This document shows, piece by piece, positions 15,825 to 25,889 of a DNA stretch of 64,000 nucleotides. Position numbers and translations under genes: made by a program. Under the pieces are notes generated by a model. That model was not told the origin of the DNA. It was given only the letters and a program-made list of their open reading frames with translations, and did not search any database. The DNA comes from Planctomycetota bacterium (GTDB lineage Bacteria > Planctomycetota > Brocadiia > Brocadiales > Brocadiaceae). Positions within the stretch are counted from its first letter, which is position 1. Each line of letters opens with the position of its first letter. The stretch is from assembly GCA_023261485.1 (NCBI GenBank), contig JAHFOY010000005.1, positions 1 to 64,000 on the forward strand, written 5' to 3'.

Positions 15825-16646
15825 TTACTTTTCCGAAACCGTTAAACCGCCTGAAGATTCAGGTGAAGACACGCCCTCTTTGAGTACTTCCTGCCAGTTC
15901 GCATGCGCCCTTTCGAAGACCGATTCGCTGATGCCGCGTCCCATAGGGATATACGCCTTTTCATAAAGCTCCTTAATGCTCATCCACTCTTCATCAACTA
16001 CCTCTGAAACGCTCATGCGCGGTGTTCTTACGGTATTCGATCTGGAGAGGATACGAAACGTCCCATCTGGCGCAAGGAACCCGATATCCACACAAAACGA
16101 CCTGTTTGGCTCGCCTGCGTGAATGTACCAACTCCGTGCGCCGTCAGTCACTTCAATATCAAAGTATTTGTGGGCATTGTAGCCATTGAAGATAATATCC
16201 GTTACGTCATAGACCCTCAAGATGGTTTTTGCATCCCCGGCCAGAGGTATCAGTGTATTCCGGGCGCTGTCGATAACGTCCTTTCTCAACTCCCAATACG
16301 TAAACAGCCATTCAGGATCCCTTACCATCAGGACAATTCGATTGTCTCCGTAAGAATCCGGAAGTTCCGGTGTTTTCTGGGCATATACAATTTCTTTTGT
16401 TTCGACCCTTTGTTGTGGTTCCTCCTGCTTGACGACCGGCACTTCAGGAGCGCTCGGCCATTCGTCTTCGCCGGTAACGCCCCACTCTTGATACGTAACC
16501 TGTTCTTTGGACACGTCTGCCAAGCCAAAAAACCTTTCCCATACTAAACTGAAGAGGTCTTTTATCTTCTTCCACACTATCTCACAGAGCGCCTTGATAA
16601 TCTCAATGATGAGCAGGAAGATTTCTTTAACAATATCCTTGTCCAT
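15825..16646 (-). CDS. DUF4912 domain protein
   Basis: This 273-aa protein has an N-terminal helical segment (about 1-45, VKEIFLLIIEIIKALCEIVW) and a DUF4912 domain starting at DNRIVLMVRDPEWLFTYWEL (about 100). DUF4912 proteins commonly sit beside GH57 DUF1957 enzymes, exactly as here with a 4-bp gap, and resemble carbohydrate-binding or starch-synthase-associated modules. A role in glucan metabolism is therefore inferred from context. It is the first gene of the pair. Confidence 0.8.
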   Translation of the reverse strand: MDKDIVKEIFLLIIEIIKALCEIVWKKIKDLFSLVWERFFGLADVSKEQVTYQEWGVTGEDEWPSAPEVPVVKQEEPQQRVETKEIVYAQKTPELPDSYGDNRIVLMVRDPEWLFTYWELRKDVIDSARNTLIPLAGDAKTILRVYDVTDIIFNGYNAHKYFDIEVTDGARSWYIHAGEPNRSFCVDIGFLAPDGTFRILSRSNTVRTPRMSVSEVVDEEWMSIKELYEKAYIPMGRGISESVFERAHANWQEVLKEGVSSPESSGGLTVSEK

Positions 16647-17008
16647 AAATCTCTAACTTTAAAAATGCTTAATATTTATAATTATTTAAATAATTGCAAA
16701 ATACAGACTTAACAAGCATAGGGGAATGAGTTAAAATTATACATGAAGTAACGGCAAACGGTCAACAAAATTCAGAAGGTTAAAACCGTACAGAAGATTT
16801 TTACACGTTCTAAATCTTATATTTGGCTTGACAAAATCTTTTTGTTAAGTAATAATCGCACAAGTTTTTAATCAATATATTTGATGCTGTAATTTCTCAT
16901 GTTGCGTAGTGTAGCGCGAGATTTATCTCGCCTGAAGCGCAAAAAGGCGACCAGCAGAAACAGACGACTTGAAAGTCGCGTTACAGCCAGACAGGAGACC
17001 TTGTATTT
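16647..17008. other. Divergent intergenic region with two small palindromes
   Basis: This region lies between the divergent DUF4912 and universal-stress genes. It is AT-rich on the left. On the right it carries GCGAGAT/ATCTCGC arms (16916-16931) and CGACTT/AAGTCG arms (16965-16978) inside a GC-richer stretch that looks like a dispersed repeat. Promoters for both flanking genes are expected; no clear consensus was identified. Confidence 0.45.
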
Positions 17009-17857
17009 ATGATAAAACAAATCCTTGTTCCTACCGACGGTTCTGAAAACAGCCTTACTGCAGCAGACTATGCCATAAATTTAGCACGCTTGTTTAATGC
17101 CGGTATTCGTGGACTATTTGTCAAAGACGTCAAGATATTGACTGGTCCGTTGATCCACGATATTGGAACGAGCATTGGCGGAATGGTTCCGTATGGAACA
17201 TTTAATCAAACCATTCGGGAGATATTGGAATCGCAGGCCGATGCAGCCTTGAATCAGGTAGAGGGAAAATGTACCCAGGCAAAGGTAGCATTTACCCGCG
17301 AAATACGGGAAGGGATCGTGAGCCGCGAGATCATTAAATCTGCCGATGACTGTGATCTGATTGCCATGGGTAAAATGGGGGCGCATGCCGAATGGCGTGA
17401 TGTGTTTCTCGGTACCAACGTCGAATTTGTGGTACGTCAGACGCATAAACCCGTACTCATTACGCCATCCGAATACAAGCCTTTTCGCAAGATGCTGATC
17501 GCTTATGACGGAAGTTCTTTTGCAGACAAGGCGCTGCGGAGTGGCGCCGAAATAGCGCAGGCCATGAAGTTACCCATAACGGTGGTTTGTGTGGCCGAGA
17601 AAAAAGACGAAGCCTTGCAAATACTGTCAAAGGCAAAGGCCTTCCTTGAAGATTATAAACTTGCTGTCGATACTATTGCAAAGGGGGGAAGCGACCATGC
17701 AGGCGGTATTCTTGAGGTATGTAATGACGAAGACAATAAATTTGATGTCCTGGTTATGGGCGCTTACGGACACTCCAGGCTTCAGGAGATGATTTTAGGT
17801 AGTACCACAGTAAGAGTCATGCGATCCACAAACTGCTCGATCCTCCTGTGCCGCTAA
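17009..17857 (+). CDS. Tandem-domain universal stress protein
   Basis: This 282-aa protein is two UspA domains in tandem. Domain 1 runs from MIKQILVPTDGSENSLTAA to MGKMGAHAEWRDVFLGTN; domain 2 begins RKMLIAYDGSSFADKALR (about 155) and ends with the ATP-binding motif MGAYGHSRLQEMILGSTTV. Domain 1 has a degenerate ATP motif (GAHAEWRDVFLGT), domain 2 an intact one. Such proteins are usually induced by energy or oxygen stress. An AGGAGA site precedes the ATG. Confidence 0.92.
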   Translation: MIKQILVPTDGSENSLTAADYAINLARLFNAGIRGLFVKDVKILTGPLIHDIGTSIGGMVPYGTFNQTIREILESQADAALNQVEGKCTQAKVAFTREIREGIVSREIIKSADDCDLIAMGKMGAHAEWRDVFLGTNVEFVVRQTHKPVLITPSEYKPFRKMLIAYDGSSFADKALRSGAEIAQAMKLPITVVCVAEKKDEALQILSKAKAFLEDYKLAVDTIAKGGSDHAGGILEVCNDEDNKFDVLVMGAYGHSRLQEMILGSTTVRVMRSTNCSILLCR

Positions 17858-18029
17858 ACTACGGTAACATAGAAGCGGTCGGTTACATACTTATTTTTAG
17901 TCTGGCGTAGTTTGTTTTTCTTGCAACAATACCATTTAATCAGCGCTTTATCCATGGGCGCTGAGAATTGCCTTTCAATTCAGTCCGTCCTGTATAATTT
18001 GATATACAGGAATTCAGGAATTTCAAAAT

Positions 18030-18087
18030 AGCCACAAAAGCAGGAATGTAGTTGGGACACGGTGTCCGTACCCTCGATATTGTGGCT
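18030..18087 (+). other. Paired-arm structure upstream of the GGDEF/EAL gene
   Basis: Arms AGCCACAA (18030-18037) and TTGTGGCT (18080-18087) enclose a tight palindrome GGACAC/GTGTCC (18055-18067). The structure ends about 70 bp before the start of the cyclic-di-GMP protein gene. It could be an RNA leader fold or an operator. It does not match the GEMM or cobalamin riboswitch consensus by eye. The rest of 17858-18155 shows nothing else clear. Confidence 0.4.
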
Positions 18088-18155
18088 GTCCAAAAAGTTC
18101 AATTTCCAACTGTTACAATATAAATTAATTCACAACTTATACCGCTAATGTAATT

Positions 18156-21100
18156 ATGAAGATATTGCTTGTAGATGACAACGGCGAAAATAGAGAGATT
18201 TTAAGACTTATCATCGAAAAACAGGGCAATGAAGTTATTGAGGCGGAAGACGGGCAGGATGGGCTTAACAAGGTGCTCGACCACAAGCCTGATCTGATTA
18301 TTTCAGACATCCTTATGCCCAATATGGACGGCTTCCAGTTTCTCAAGAACATGAAAAATAATGAATTGCTAAAATCTATTCCTTTTATTTTCTATTCAGC
18401 TGTTTACACGGGCAGTAAAGATAAAGAACTGGCTTGTTCCCTCGGAGCCCTCGCGTTTTTTGAAAAACCGAAAGATCCGGAAAAACTATGGAGGGAGATA
18501 AAAAATACGCTTGAAAGCACAAAAGCCAAAGAAATAGATGCTAAGAAAATACCTTTTACAGACGATGAAACATTTCTCAGTAATTACAATCATATTGTAG
18601 CCGCAAAACTCGAAGAGAAGGTAAAAGAACTCGAAAAAGAAATCAACAACCGCAAATTGATGGAATCCCGCCAGCTCGCCCAGTTTACCATTACCAATAT
18701 TTTAAATGAATCTGCCACGCTTAACGATGGTGCGCCAAAAATCCTCAAGACCATTTGCCACGGTTTCGGATGGGAATATGGAGAACTCTGGCGTGTGGAC
18801 ACGAATTCAAATCTTTTGCGGTTAAAAGACATCTGGCATCTGCAAATACCGGTATTTTATGAATTTAAAAAAATAAGCGAAGATTATACATTTTCAAAAG
18901 GAATAGGCTTGCCGGGCAGGGTGTGGGAAAGCGGTCAGCCGGCATGGATAACAGATGTTGTTGACGATAAAAATTTCCCCCGTGTGGCAATTGCCCAAAA
19001 ACTGGGGATACACGGAGCTATGGCATTCCCGATTACGAGATCAAATGAAGTGATTGGTGTCATGGGTTTCTTTACCAGAAATGTCCGTCAATCCGACAGT
19101 GAAGTGTTTGCCTTTATGGCTGATACTGGCAGGCGTGTAGGTGCCTTCATAAGTCGCAGATTAGCGGAAGAACTGCTGCGGAAAAGCGAGCGGAAACACC
19201 GGATGCTTCTGGAAAATCTTCCTCAAAAGATATTTCATAAGGATAGGAATTCAGTTTATGTATCCTGCAATGAGCATTATGCGCGTGACTTGAGGATTTC
19301 ACCGGATGAGATAGCGGGAAAAACAGATTATGATTTTTATCCAAAAGAATTGGCCGATAAATACCGGGCAGATGATAAAAGGATTATGGAATCAGGGCAA
19401 ACAGAAGAACTAGAGGAGGGATATATCAGGGATGGACAGGAATTTATTATACAAACAGTCAAAACCCCTCTACAGGATGACGAAGGCAACGTGACCGGTA
19501 TTTTAGGCGTTTTCTGGGACATAACCGAACGGAAGAACATAGAAAAAATGAGGACAAGGCTGTCTGCAATCCTCGAAACGACAACCGACTTTGTCGGAAC
19601 AGCCGACAGGGACGGTCATTTACTTTACATTAACAAAGCGGGACGAAATATGCTGGGAATAGCCGAAGATGAAGATATTTCAGACCTGAAAATTTCAGAC
19701 ATTCATCCTGTCATGGCGAATGTTTTGATTCAAGAGGAGGCGATATCATTCGCAACAAAAAATGGCGTCTGGTCAGGAGAAACCGCGCTTCTCGGCCGTG
19801 ATGGACGCGAAATTTCTGTTTCTCAGGTAATTATTGCGCATAAAAACACCGATGGAAATGTGGAGTACCTTTCCACCATAGCGCGTGATATTTCGGAACG
19901 CAAACGTTTTGAAAGTCAAATTATATATCTTGCAGACCGTGACCCCCTTACAGAGCTTTTTAATCGTCGCTTTTTTCAGGCAGAACTGGAGAGATGGCTT
20001 GTACAATCACGAAGGCATGGGATATACGGAGCTATATTGTTCCTCGACCTTGATAATTTTAAACGCGTCAATGATTCACTTGGTCATCATGTAGGTGACA
20101 AATTACTCAAGTTCATTGGCAGCTTCCTCAGGAAACGATTGCGCAATACCGATACCCTGGCAAGGGTGGGGGGAGATGAATTCGCCATTATCCTGCCTTA
20201 TGTCACTGCAAGCCAGGCGGAAATCACTGCAAAGCAATTAATGGAAATGATAGAATGCCACGATTTCACAGAAGAGGGGCATCCTGTCAGCATTACCTTC
20301 AGTATCGGCATCGCCATGTTCCCGGCTCACGGTGACACGGTGGAGGAGCTTCTTACCAATGCCGATCTTGCCATGTACCGTGCAAAGGAAAAAGGCCGCA
20401 ACCTGGCCTGTGTTTATACACCCGAACAAAAATCACAAATCGAATCACGGGTTCTGTGGGAAAAACGCATTCGCACTGCCCTGAAGCAAGACCAATTTGC
20501 TTTGTATTTACAGCCTATCCTGGACATACAACAAAACCGTATCGTTGGGCATGAAGCGCTATTACGAATGATGGATACTGACGGGAAGGCGATTTTACCG
20601 TCAAACTTCCTTGGAATTGCGGAACGTTTTGGACTAATCCATGATATAGACCGATGGGTGTCACATAAGGCGATATCTATCATTCAAAAATTACAACATG
20701 AGGGCAAACCCGCATATCTCGAAGTCAATCTTTCCGGCAGTTCTTTTTCAGATACCGAATTATTATCCACTATAAACAAAGAACTGTCAGCAACAAAGAT
20801 CGACACTAAAAACCTCACCTTTGAAATTACAGAATCCTCATTGGTCGAAAATATAGCCACAGCGCAGAATTTTATTGCTACCCTGAAGGCCAGCGGATGT
20901 AATTTTGCGCTGGACGATTTTGGCATCGGTTTTTCATCGTTCAATTACCTGCAGTATTTACCTTTGGATTATCTGAAAATAGACGGCAGTTTCATCCAGA
21001 ATTTACCCAATAACCGTTTTGACCAGCACATGGTCAAGGCAATTGTGGAGGTGGCGCGTGGTTTAGGGAATAAGACGATTGCAGAGTTTGTCAGCGATAA

Positions 21101-21188
21101 GGAATCAGTTCGTATGCTGCATGAATTTGGTGTAAACTATGCGCAGGGGTACTACATTGGCAAACCGCGTTCAATATCAGAAATATAA
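18156..21188 (+). CDS. Receiver-GAF-PAS-PAS-GGDEF-EAL cyclic-di-GMP signalling protein
   Basis: This 1010-aa cytoplasmic protein has a receiver domain (1-120; LLVDDNGENRE and phospho-acceptor aspartate in IISDILMPN), a coiled-coil linker, a GAF domain (about 180-335), two PAS domains (about 345-580), then GGDEF (about 590-755) and EAL (about 765-1005). The GGDEF signature is intact (ARVGGDEFAIIL). The EAL domain keeps GHEALLRM, VNLSGSSF, FEITESSL, DDFGIGFSSF and LKIDGSFI, so both cyclase and phosphodiesterase activities are plausible. No membrane helix is seen. The cognate kinase may be the hybrid kinase coded 130 bp downstream. Confidence 0.92.
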   Translation: MKILLVDDNGENREILRLIIEKQGNEVIEAEDGQDGLNKVLDHKPDLIISDILMPNMDGFQFLKNMKNNELLKSIPFIFYSAVYTGSKDKELACSLGALAFFEKPKDPEKLWREIKNTLESTKAKEIDAKKIPFTDDETFLSNYNHIVAAKLEEKVKELEKEINNRKLMESRQLAQFTITNILNESATLNDGAPKILKTICHGFGWEYGELWRVDTNSNLLRLKDIWHLQIPVFYEFKKISEDYTFSKGIGLPGRVWESGQPAWITDVVDDKNFPRVAIAQKLGIHGAMAFPITRSNEVIGVMGFFTRNVRQSDSEVFAFMADTGRRVGAFISRRLAEELLRKSERKHRMLLENLPQKIFHKDRNSVYVSCNEHYARDLRISPDEIAGKTDYDFYPKELADKYRADDKRIMESGQTEELEEGYIRDGQEFIIQTVKTPLQDDEGNVTGILGVFWDITERKNIEKMRTRLSAILETTTDFVGTADRDGHLLYINKAGRNMLGIAEDEDISDLKISDIHPVMANVLIQEEAISFATKNGVWSGETALLGRDGREISVSQVIIAHKNTDGNVEYLSTIARDISERKRFESQIIYLADRDPLTELFNRRFFQAELERWLVQSRRHGIYGAILFLDLDNFKRVNDSLGHHVGDKLLKFIGSFLRKRLRNTDTLARVGGDEFAIILPYVTASQAEITAKQLMEMIECHDFTEEGHPVSITFSIGIAMFPAHGDTVEELLTNADLAMYRAKEKGRNLACVYTPEQKSQIESRVLWEKRIRTALKQDQFALYLQPILDIQQNRIVGHEALLRMMDTDGKAILPSNFLGIAERFGLIHDIDRWVSHKAISIIQKLQHEGKPAYLEVNLSGSSFSDTELLSTINKELSATKIDTKNLTFEITESSLVENIATAQNFIATLKASGCNFALDDFGIGFSSFNYLQYLPLDYLKIDGSFIQNLPNNRFDQHMVKAIVEVARGLGNKTIAEFVSDKESVRMLHEFGVNYAQGYYIGKPRSISEI

Positions 21189-21346
21189 ATTTTAACGTAT
21201 CAGGTATTCCATATTTTAAAGTACGCCACATCTCGAAGCATTATATAAAAAGGTTAAAATGAAGAAAAGAAGCTTCCTGTTTGCCTTCCGGGTTTTATTG
21301 ATTATTTAAAACCTGAAACTTGTATGCAAAACAGCAGAGTGCATCC

Positions 21347-24300
21347 ATGAAAGAAGAGAAATCAAAACCAGGCAAGGTTGACGGCCTGCGACGCCGTACA
21401 GAAGAATTGCTGCGTAAGAAAAAAGCCCAGAAAGCACAAGATACGGCAGGCATGGAAACATTTGCTCTGGCGCATGAACAGCAGGTGCATCAAACCAAAC
21501 TCGAAATGCAGGATGAAGAACTGAAGCATGCGCACGCAGAAGCTGAAGACGCACTGAATAAGTACACCGAATTGTATGACTTTGCCCCTGCAGGCTATTT
21601 TACCCTTGACAAATATGGGATACTTATCGAGGTAAACCTGGCTGGAGCGTCGCTCCTTGGCGTAGAGAGAAGCAGTCTGATTAACAGATACTTCCACCTT
21701 TTCATCAAGCCCGAATATCTTCCCGCCTTCAATACGTTCTGCAATAAGATGATTGAAACCGATACAAAGCAAATGTGCGAAATAGAACTCGTGAAGACTA
21801 ACGCATCTACGGTCTGTGTACGGCTTGAGGGGATTGTAACGGCTGGTGGAAGGGAGAAACAGTTCCGCGTAGTGGCCATAGACATCACTGCGCAGAGACA
21901 CGCAAATGAGGAAATGTATCTGTTACAAACAATAACTTTTGCGCTCAACGTATCAGAGAATTTACACGATGCGCTGGTTATTGCACTCCATAAGATATGT
22001 AACTTTACCGGCTGGGTTTATGGGGAGGCGTGGAGACCCGGCTCCGATGGCGAGTTTTTAGAGCGAGACCGCGCTTACTATAGCGCCATTGAAGGTCTTG
22101 AGAAATTCAGCGCTTATACCGAAGGATTTACCTTTGCGAAAGGTTCCGGGTTGCCTGGCCGTGCCTGGGCAGAAAAACAGCCTGTATGGGTGCAGAATGT
22201 CACTCTTGAACCGACCTGTCTCTGTGCATCGATCGCCAGGGAAACAGGACTGAAGACCGGGATCGCCTTTCCCATTATTACCAATAATGAAGTAGTAGCT
22301 ATTATAGTATTCTACCATGTAAAGGTGGAGGAAAGGAATGAGCGGCTCATTAAACTCATTTTATCGGTGCTGTCACAGATAGGCTTGATCTTTAACCGTA
22401 TTAAGGCAGAAGAGACATTGCGGCGAAGCGAAACCTACCTTGCCGTTGCTCAACGAATTGCTCATCTGGGAAGCTGGGTATGGAATATAGGGAAAAACGA
22501 GCTGTGGTGGTCTGAAGAGATATATTGCATTTTTGGGGTGGAATGGAAGGGATTCATCCCAACGTTTGAAAAATTTTCAAATGCAATCCATCCTGACGAC
22601 AGGGAATTTGTGCAGTTATCCATTCATAAGGCAGTTCATGAGGGAATGCCCTACAACATTGAGTTCCGTGTCGTAAGACCAGACGGTTCTGAACGTGTTC
22701 TCCATTCACAGGGAGAGGTGACATACGATGCGGGTGGCAAGCCGACTCAAATGAGTGGAACAGTCCTGGATATCACCAACATCAGAAAGACAGAAAAATT
22801 ATTCAGGGAATCTGAGGAAAAATACAGAAGTCTTGTTGAATCTGTTCCTTGTGGGATTCAGGAAAACGATCTTTCTGGAACAATTACCTATAGCAATAAA
22901 GCGCACCATGCTATTTTAGGGTATTTGCAAGGTGAGTTGGTTGGTAAAAAGATTTGGGATTTACCTGCCTGTGATACGGATAAAGAAATGCTAAAGGCAT
23001 ATTTTATGCAGCTTGTAAATGATCAGCCAGAACCAACGCCTTATTTCGGAAAGAACCGGGCAAAAGACGGCAAGATTGTTGATGTGCAGGTAAATTGGGT
23101 ATATGAGCGGGATGCGCAGGGAAGGCTTATTGGATTCGTTTCTGTTATTACAGATATTACCGAACGTAAGCGGATGGAGGAGTTGATACAGAAAGAGAAG
23201 GATAAGTCGCAAAAGTATCTTGATATTGCAGCAGTTATATTTCTTGTACTTGATACAACGGGAAAGACAATGCTGATTAATAAAAAAGGTTGCGAAATAT
23301 TAGGCTATACAGAAAGAGAAATTATCGGTAAAAAATGGATTGATAGTTTTATATCACAAAAAAGCAGAGACAAGATAATAAAAGATTTTGTTAAGGTGAT
23401 GCAGGATGAAATCGAACCTTTTGAATACTATGAAACCTCAATGATAACAAAAAGCGGCGAGGAAAGGATTGTTGCCTGGCACAGTACTCTTTTAAGGGAC
23501 GAGAAGAGTAATATCATCGGTACGCTAAGTTCGGGTGTAGACATTACCAACCTCAAAAGGTTGGAAAAAGAGAGAGAAAAACTGAGAGAACAGCTTTATC
23601 ATGCCCAGAATTTGGCTTCTGTTGGAAAACTTGCAGGAGGTGTTGCCCATAACTTTAATAATCTCCTTACGGTCATCATAGGGTATGCGAGCATGTTACT
23701 GACGGAGATAAGGGAGAATGATCCATTAAGGTATTATCTACAAAAAATACTGAAGTCATCAAAGACTGCGGCCAGTCTAACCCAGGATCTCCTTGCATTC
23801 AGCAGGGAGCAGTCACTTTGTCCGGAGCCGGTAAATTTAAACGAGATTGTAAAAGAGTCCAAAGCCCTTCTGACAAAGCTTATTCGGGAAGATATTAAAC
23901 TCGAAGTCATGCTTTCCGCTAGAAATTGCATAGTAATGGTTGATAGCTACCAGATAGGAAATGTCCTGATGAACCTCGCAACCAATGCACGGGATGCCAT
24001 GCCTAAAGGAGGTCTTTTGACGATAAGTACAGATGTTGTGGAGATGGACAAGACGTTTGTAAGGGCGCATGGTTACGGTGAAATAGGGGAATATGCCCGT
24101 ATATCCGTTTCCGATACGGGTATGGGTATGGATGAAGATACGAAATCGAGGATATTTGAGCCGTTCTTTACCACGAAGGAGGTGGGAAAGGGCACGGGTC
24201 TTGGCCTTGCAAGTGTGTATGGGATAGTTAAACAGCACAATGGCTATATAGAAGTTGACAGTGCACCAGGCAAAGGAACGATATTTAAAATATACCTGCC

Positions 24301-24739
24301 ACTCATTGAATCAAAAGATGAGCAAGCAATAACAGAAGTAAATGCCGCAGCTTCCAGGGATGGCACAAAAACAATATTGTTGGCGGAAGATGACAGCGAT
24401 GTCAGAGAATTGACGAGAATAGTCCTGGAAAGAAATGGCTATGAGGTGATAGAAGCAACAGACGGAGAAGATGCGCTGGAGAAATTCAGAAAAAACAAGG
24501 ACGGTATCAATCTTCTCGTTTTTGATTTAATAATGCCTGGGAAAAGCGGGAAAGAGGCGTATGATGCAATAAAGAGGATACGGCCTGATATGAAAGTTCT
24601 TTTTATGAGCGGGTATAGTGATGATATTCTCTGCAAAAGGAATATCATCGATAGAGGATTGGACTATGTTTTAAAGCCGGTTTCACCGGCAGAAATACTG
24701 GAAAAGGTTAGGAATATACTGGATAAACCCAGGGCTTAA
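21347..24739 (+). CDS. Multi-PAS/GAF hybrid histidine kinase
   Basis: From ATG 21347 the product is 1130 aa; a TTG at 21320 would add nine residues. Order: N-terminal coiled coil, PAS (about 75-190), GAF (about 200-350), three more PAS domains (about 360-755, the first with PAC-like [12 protein letters not shown]), dimerisation/phospho-acceptor helix with histidine in [17 protein letters not shown], HATPase (N-box [33 protein letters not shown]), and a C-terminal receiver ([15 protein letters not shown], phospho-acceptor in VFDLIMPG). No transmembrane segment is evident, so it senses a cytoplasmic signal. It follows the GGDEF/EAL gene on the same strand. Confidence 0.92.
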   Translation: MKEEKSKPGKVDGLRRRTEELLRKKKAQKAQDTAGMETFALAHEQQVHQTKLEMQDEELKHAHAEAEDALNKYTELYDFAPAGYFTLDKYGILIEVNLAGASLLGVERSSLINRYFHLFIKPEYLPAFNTFCNKMIETDTKQMCEIELVKTNASTVCVRLEGIVTAGGREKQFRVVAIDITAQRHANEEMYLLQTITFALNVSENLHDALVIALHKICNFTGWVYGEAWRPGSDGEFLERDRAYYSAIEGLEKFSAYTEGFTFAKGSGLPGRAWAEKQPVWVQNVTLEPTCLCASIARETGLKTGIAFPIITNNEVVAIIVFYHVKVEERNERLIKLILSVLSQIGLIFNRIKAEETLRRSETYLAVAQRIAHLGSWVWNIGKNELWWSEEIYCIFGVEWKGFIPTFEKFSNAIHPDDREFVQLSIHKAVHEGMPYNIEFRVVRPDGSERVLHSQGEVTYDAGGKPTQMSGTVLDITNIRKTEKLFRESEEKYRSLVESVPCGIQENDLSGTITYSNKAHHAILGYLQGELVGKKIWDLPACDTDKEMLKAYFMQLVNDQPEPTPYFGKNRAKDGKIVDVQVNWVYERDAQGRLIGFVSVITDITERKRMEELIQKEKDKSQKYLDIAAVIFLVLDTTGKTMLINKKGCEILGYTEREIIGKKWIDSFISQKSRDKIIKDFVKVMQDEIEPFEYYETSMITKSGEERIVAWHSTLLRDEKSNIIGTLSSGVDITNLKRLEKEREKLREQLYHAQNLASVGKLAGGVAHNFNNLLTVIIGYASMLLTEIRENDPLRYYLQKILKSSKTAASLTQDLLAFSREQSLCPEPVNLNEIVKESKALLTKLIREDIKLEVMLSARNCIVMVDSYQIGNVLMNLATNARDAMPKGGLLTISTDVVEMDKTFVRAHGYGEIGEYARISVSDTGMGMDEDTKSRIFEPFFTTKEVGKGTGLGLASVYGIVKQHNGYIEVDSAPGKGTIFKIYLPLIESKDEQAITEVNAAASRDGTKTILLAEDDSDVRELTRIVLERNGYEVIEATDGEDALEKFRKNKDGINLLVFDLIMPGKSGKEAYDAIKRIRPDMKVLFMSGYSDDILCKRNIIDRGLDYVLKPVSPAEILEKVRNILDKPRA

Positions 24740-24797
24740 TGTAATATTCCGGATTACACAAAGGGGGGGCACGGTGCGCCTACGGGCTATGTAAATT

Positions 24798-25268
24798 TTA
24801 GACAATGTCCCCTGTGGACATATCATACACCCACTGGATATCTGTTGGGTTGTACTCAAAAAGTTCCTCTTTCTTAAAAAAGATGCCGATTTCTTTTTCG
24901 GCAGAGGCGGAGGAATCTGAGCCGTGTATCAGGTTAAAACGGTTACTGACGGCATAATCACCCCGGATAGTGCCAGGTTCAGCCTTTGAGCCGAAGGTGG
25001 TACCCATCATCTTCCGGGCAATTTCTATGGCATTTTTACCTTTTAGTACCATGACGATTACGGGTGCTGAGGTTGTGTATCTGACCAGGGGTTCGAAAAA
25101 ATCCTTTCCTTCATGCACGCCGTAGTGTTTTCTTGCCAGGGAGTCTGAGATTTGGATCATTTTTAGGCCTATTATCCGGAACCCCTTTTCCTCAAATCTG
25201 GTGATGATCTTTCCCAGCAAACGGCGTTGAACGGCATCTGGTTTTAAAATAATTAAAGTTTTTTCCAT
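24798..25268 (-). CDS. ndk: Nucleoside diphosphate kinase
   Basis: This 156-aa enzyme transfers the gamma phosphate of ATP to other NDPs through a phosphohistidine. The active-site histidine is H115 in FNLIHGSDS, and the family features KPDAVQRRLLG, HYGVHEGKDFFEPLV and MMGTTFGSKAEPGTIRGDYA are intact. It is slightly longer than the usual ~140 aa because of a C-terminal extension. It is the last gene of a proS-DUF4416-ndk run. Confidence 0.96.
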   Translation of the reverse strand: MEKTLIILKPDAVQRRLLGKIITRFEEKGFRIIGLKMIQISDSLARKHYGVHEGKDFFEPLVRYTTSAPVIVMVLKGKNAIEIARKMMGTTFGSKAEPGTIRGDYAVSNRFNLIHGSDSSASAEKEIGIFFKKEELFEYNPTDIQWVYDMSTGDIV

Positions 25269-25274
25269 AAAATT

Positions 25275-25820
25275 TTATTCCTTTATTTTCTTAAGTTTCC
25301 TGACATAGAGTTCCCTTGCCATGAGCAAGAACTTGTGATAATCGGTAGATTTATAATCGGGAAACGTCCAGGGGAAGGATTCGTATCTTCCACCGCGATA
25401 ATTAAGGGTCACTTCGGCATATATGCCGTCACGTAAATAAATACGATGGGAAAAATCCTTCGTAGAGGCAAGGATTAATCTGCTTTCATTCATGTAACCG
25501 GGGTCAATATTGACAGGGCGTTTTACGGAGTATTTTTTTGAAGCGGCTAAAGATTCTTCTATATGATTGGTCTGTACTTTAATAGAAGCAATCTCATCGG
25601 GCATGATCAGTTTTTCAAAACTATAAAATTGCCTTAGAATGTCTTTACCCGTTTCCTCATTATAATAATCGGTAAAAGTAAAAGGCAGTACATCACTTCG
25701 AAGGTCTATAGAACCAAAATATTTTTCCAGGGTCTTATCAACCTGTTCTAGAATCTCAGGGATACTTGTTAATATGCCAGCAATCAAGTTTACAGGTTTT
25801 GGTTTGGAAATTTGACCCAC
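25275..25820 (-). CDS. DUF4416 family protein
   Basis: This 181-aa protein matches DUF4416 throughout: PKPVNLIAGILTS near the start, FGSIDLRSDVLPFTFTDYY, RPVNIDPGYMNESRLILAST and GRYESFPWTFPDYKSTDYHK. The function is unknown. It sits 6 bp upstream of ndk and 69 bp downstream of proS, so it is probably co-transcribed with these housekeeping genes. Confidence 0.88.
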   Translation of the reverse strand: MGQISKPKPVNLIAGILTSIPEILEQVDKTLEKYFGSIDLRSDVLPFTFTDYYNEETGKDILRQFYSFEKLIMPDEIASIKVQTNHIEESLAASKKYSVKRPVNIDPGYMNESRLILASTKDFSHRIYLRDGIYAEVTLNYRGGRYESFPWTFPDYKSTDYHKFLLMARELYVRKLKKIKE

Positions 25821-25889
25821 GATAGCTGCGATTTTTCTCTTTAAAAAATTTCACTTGTTTTGTTCGTTTGTGCGTATTTGCGGCTCATA

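Noticed and set aside
18030-18087. Cobalamin or GEMM riboswitch
   Set aside because: The conserved core boxes of these classes are not present; only simple paired arms are seen.
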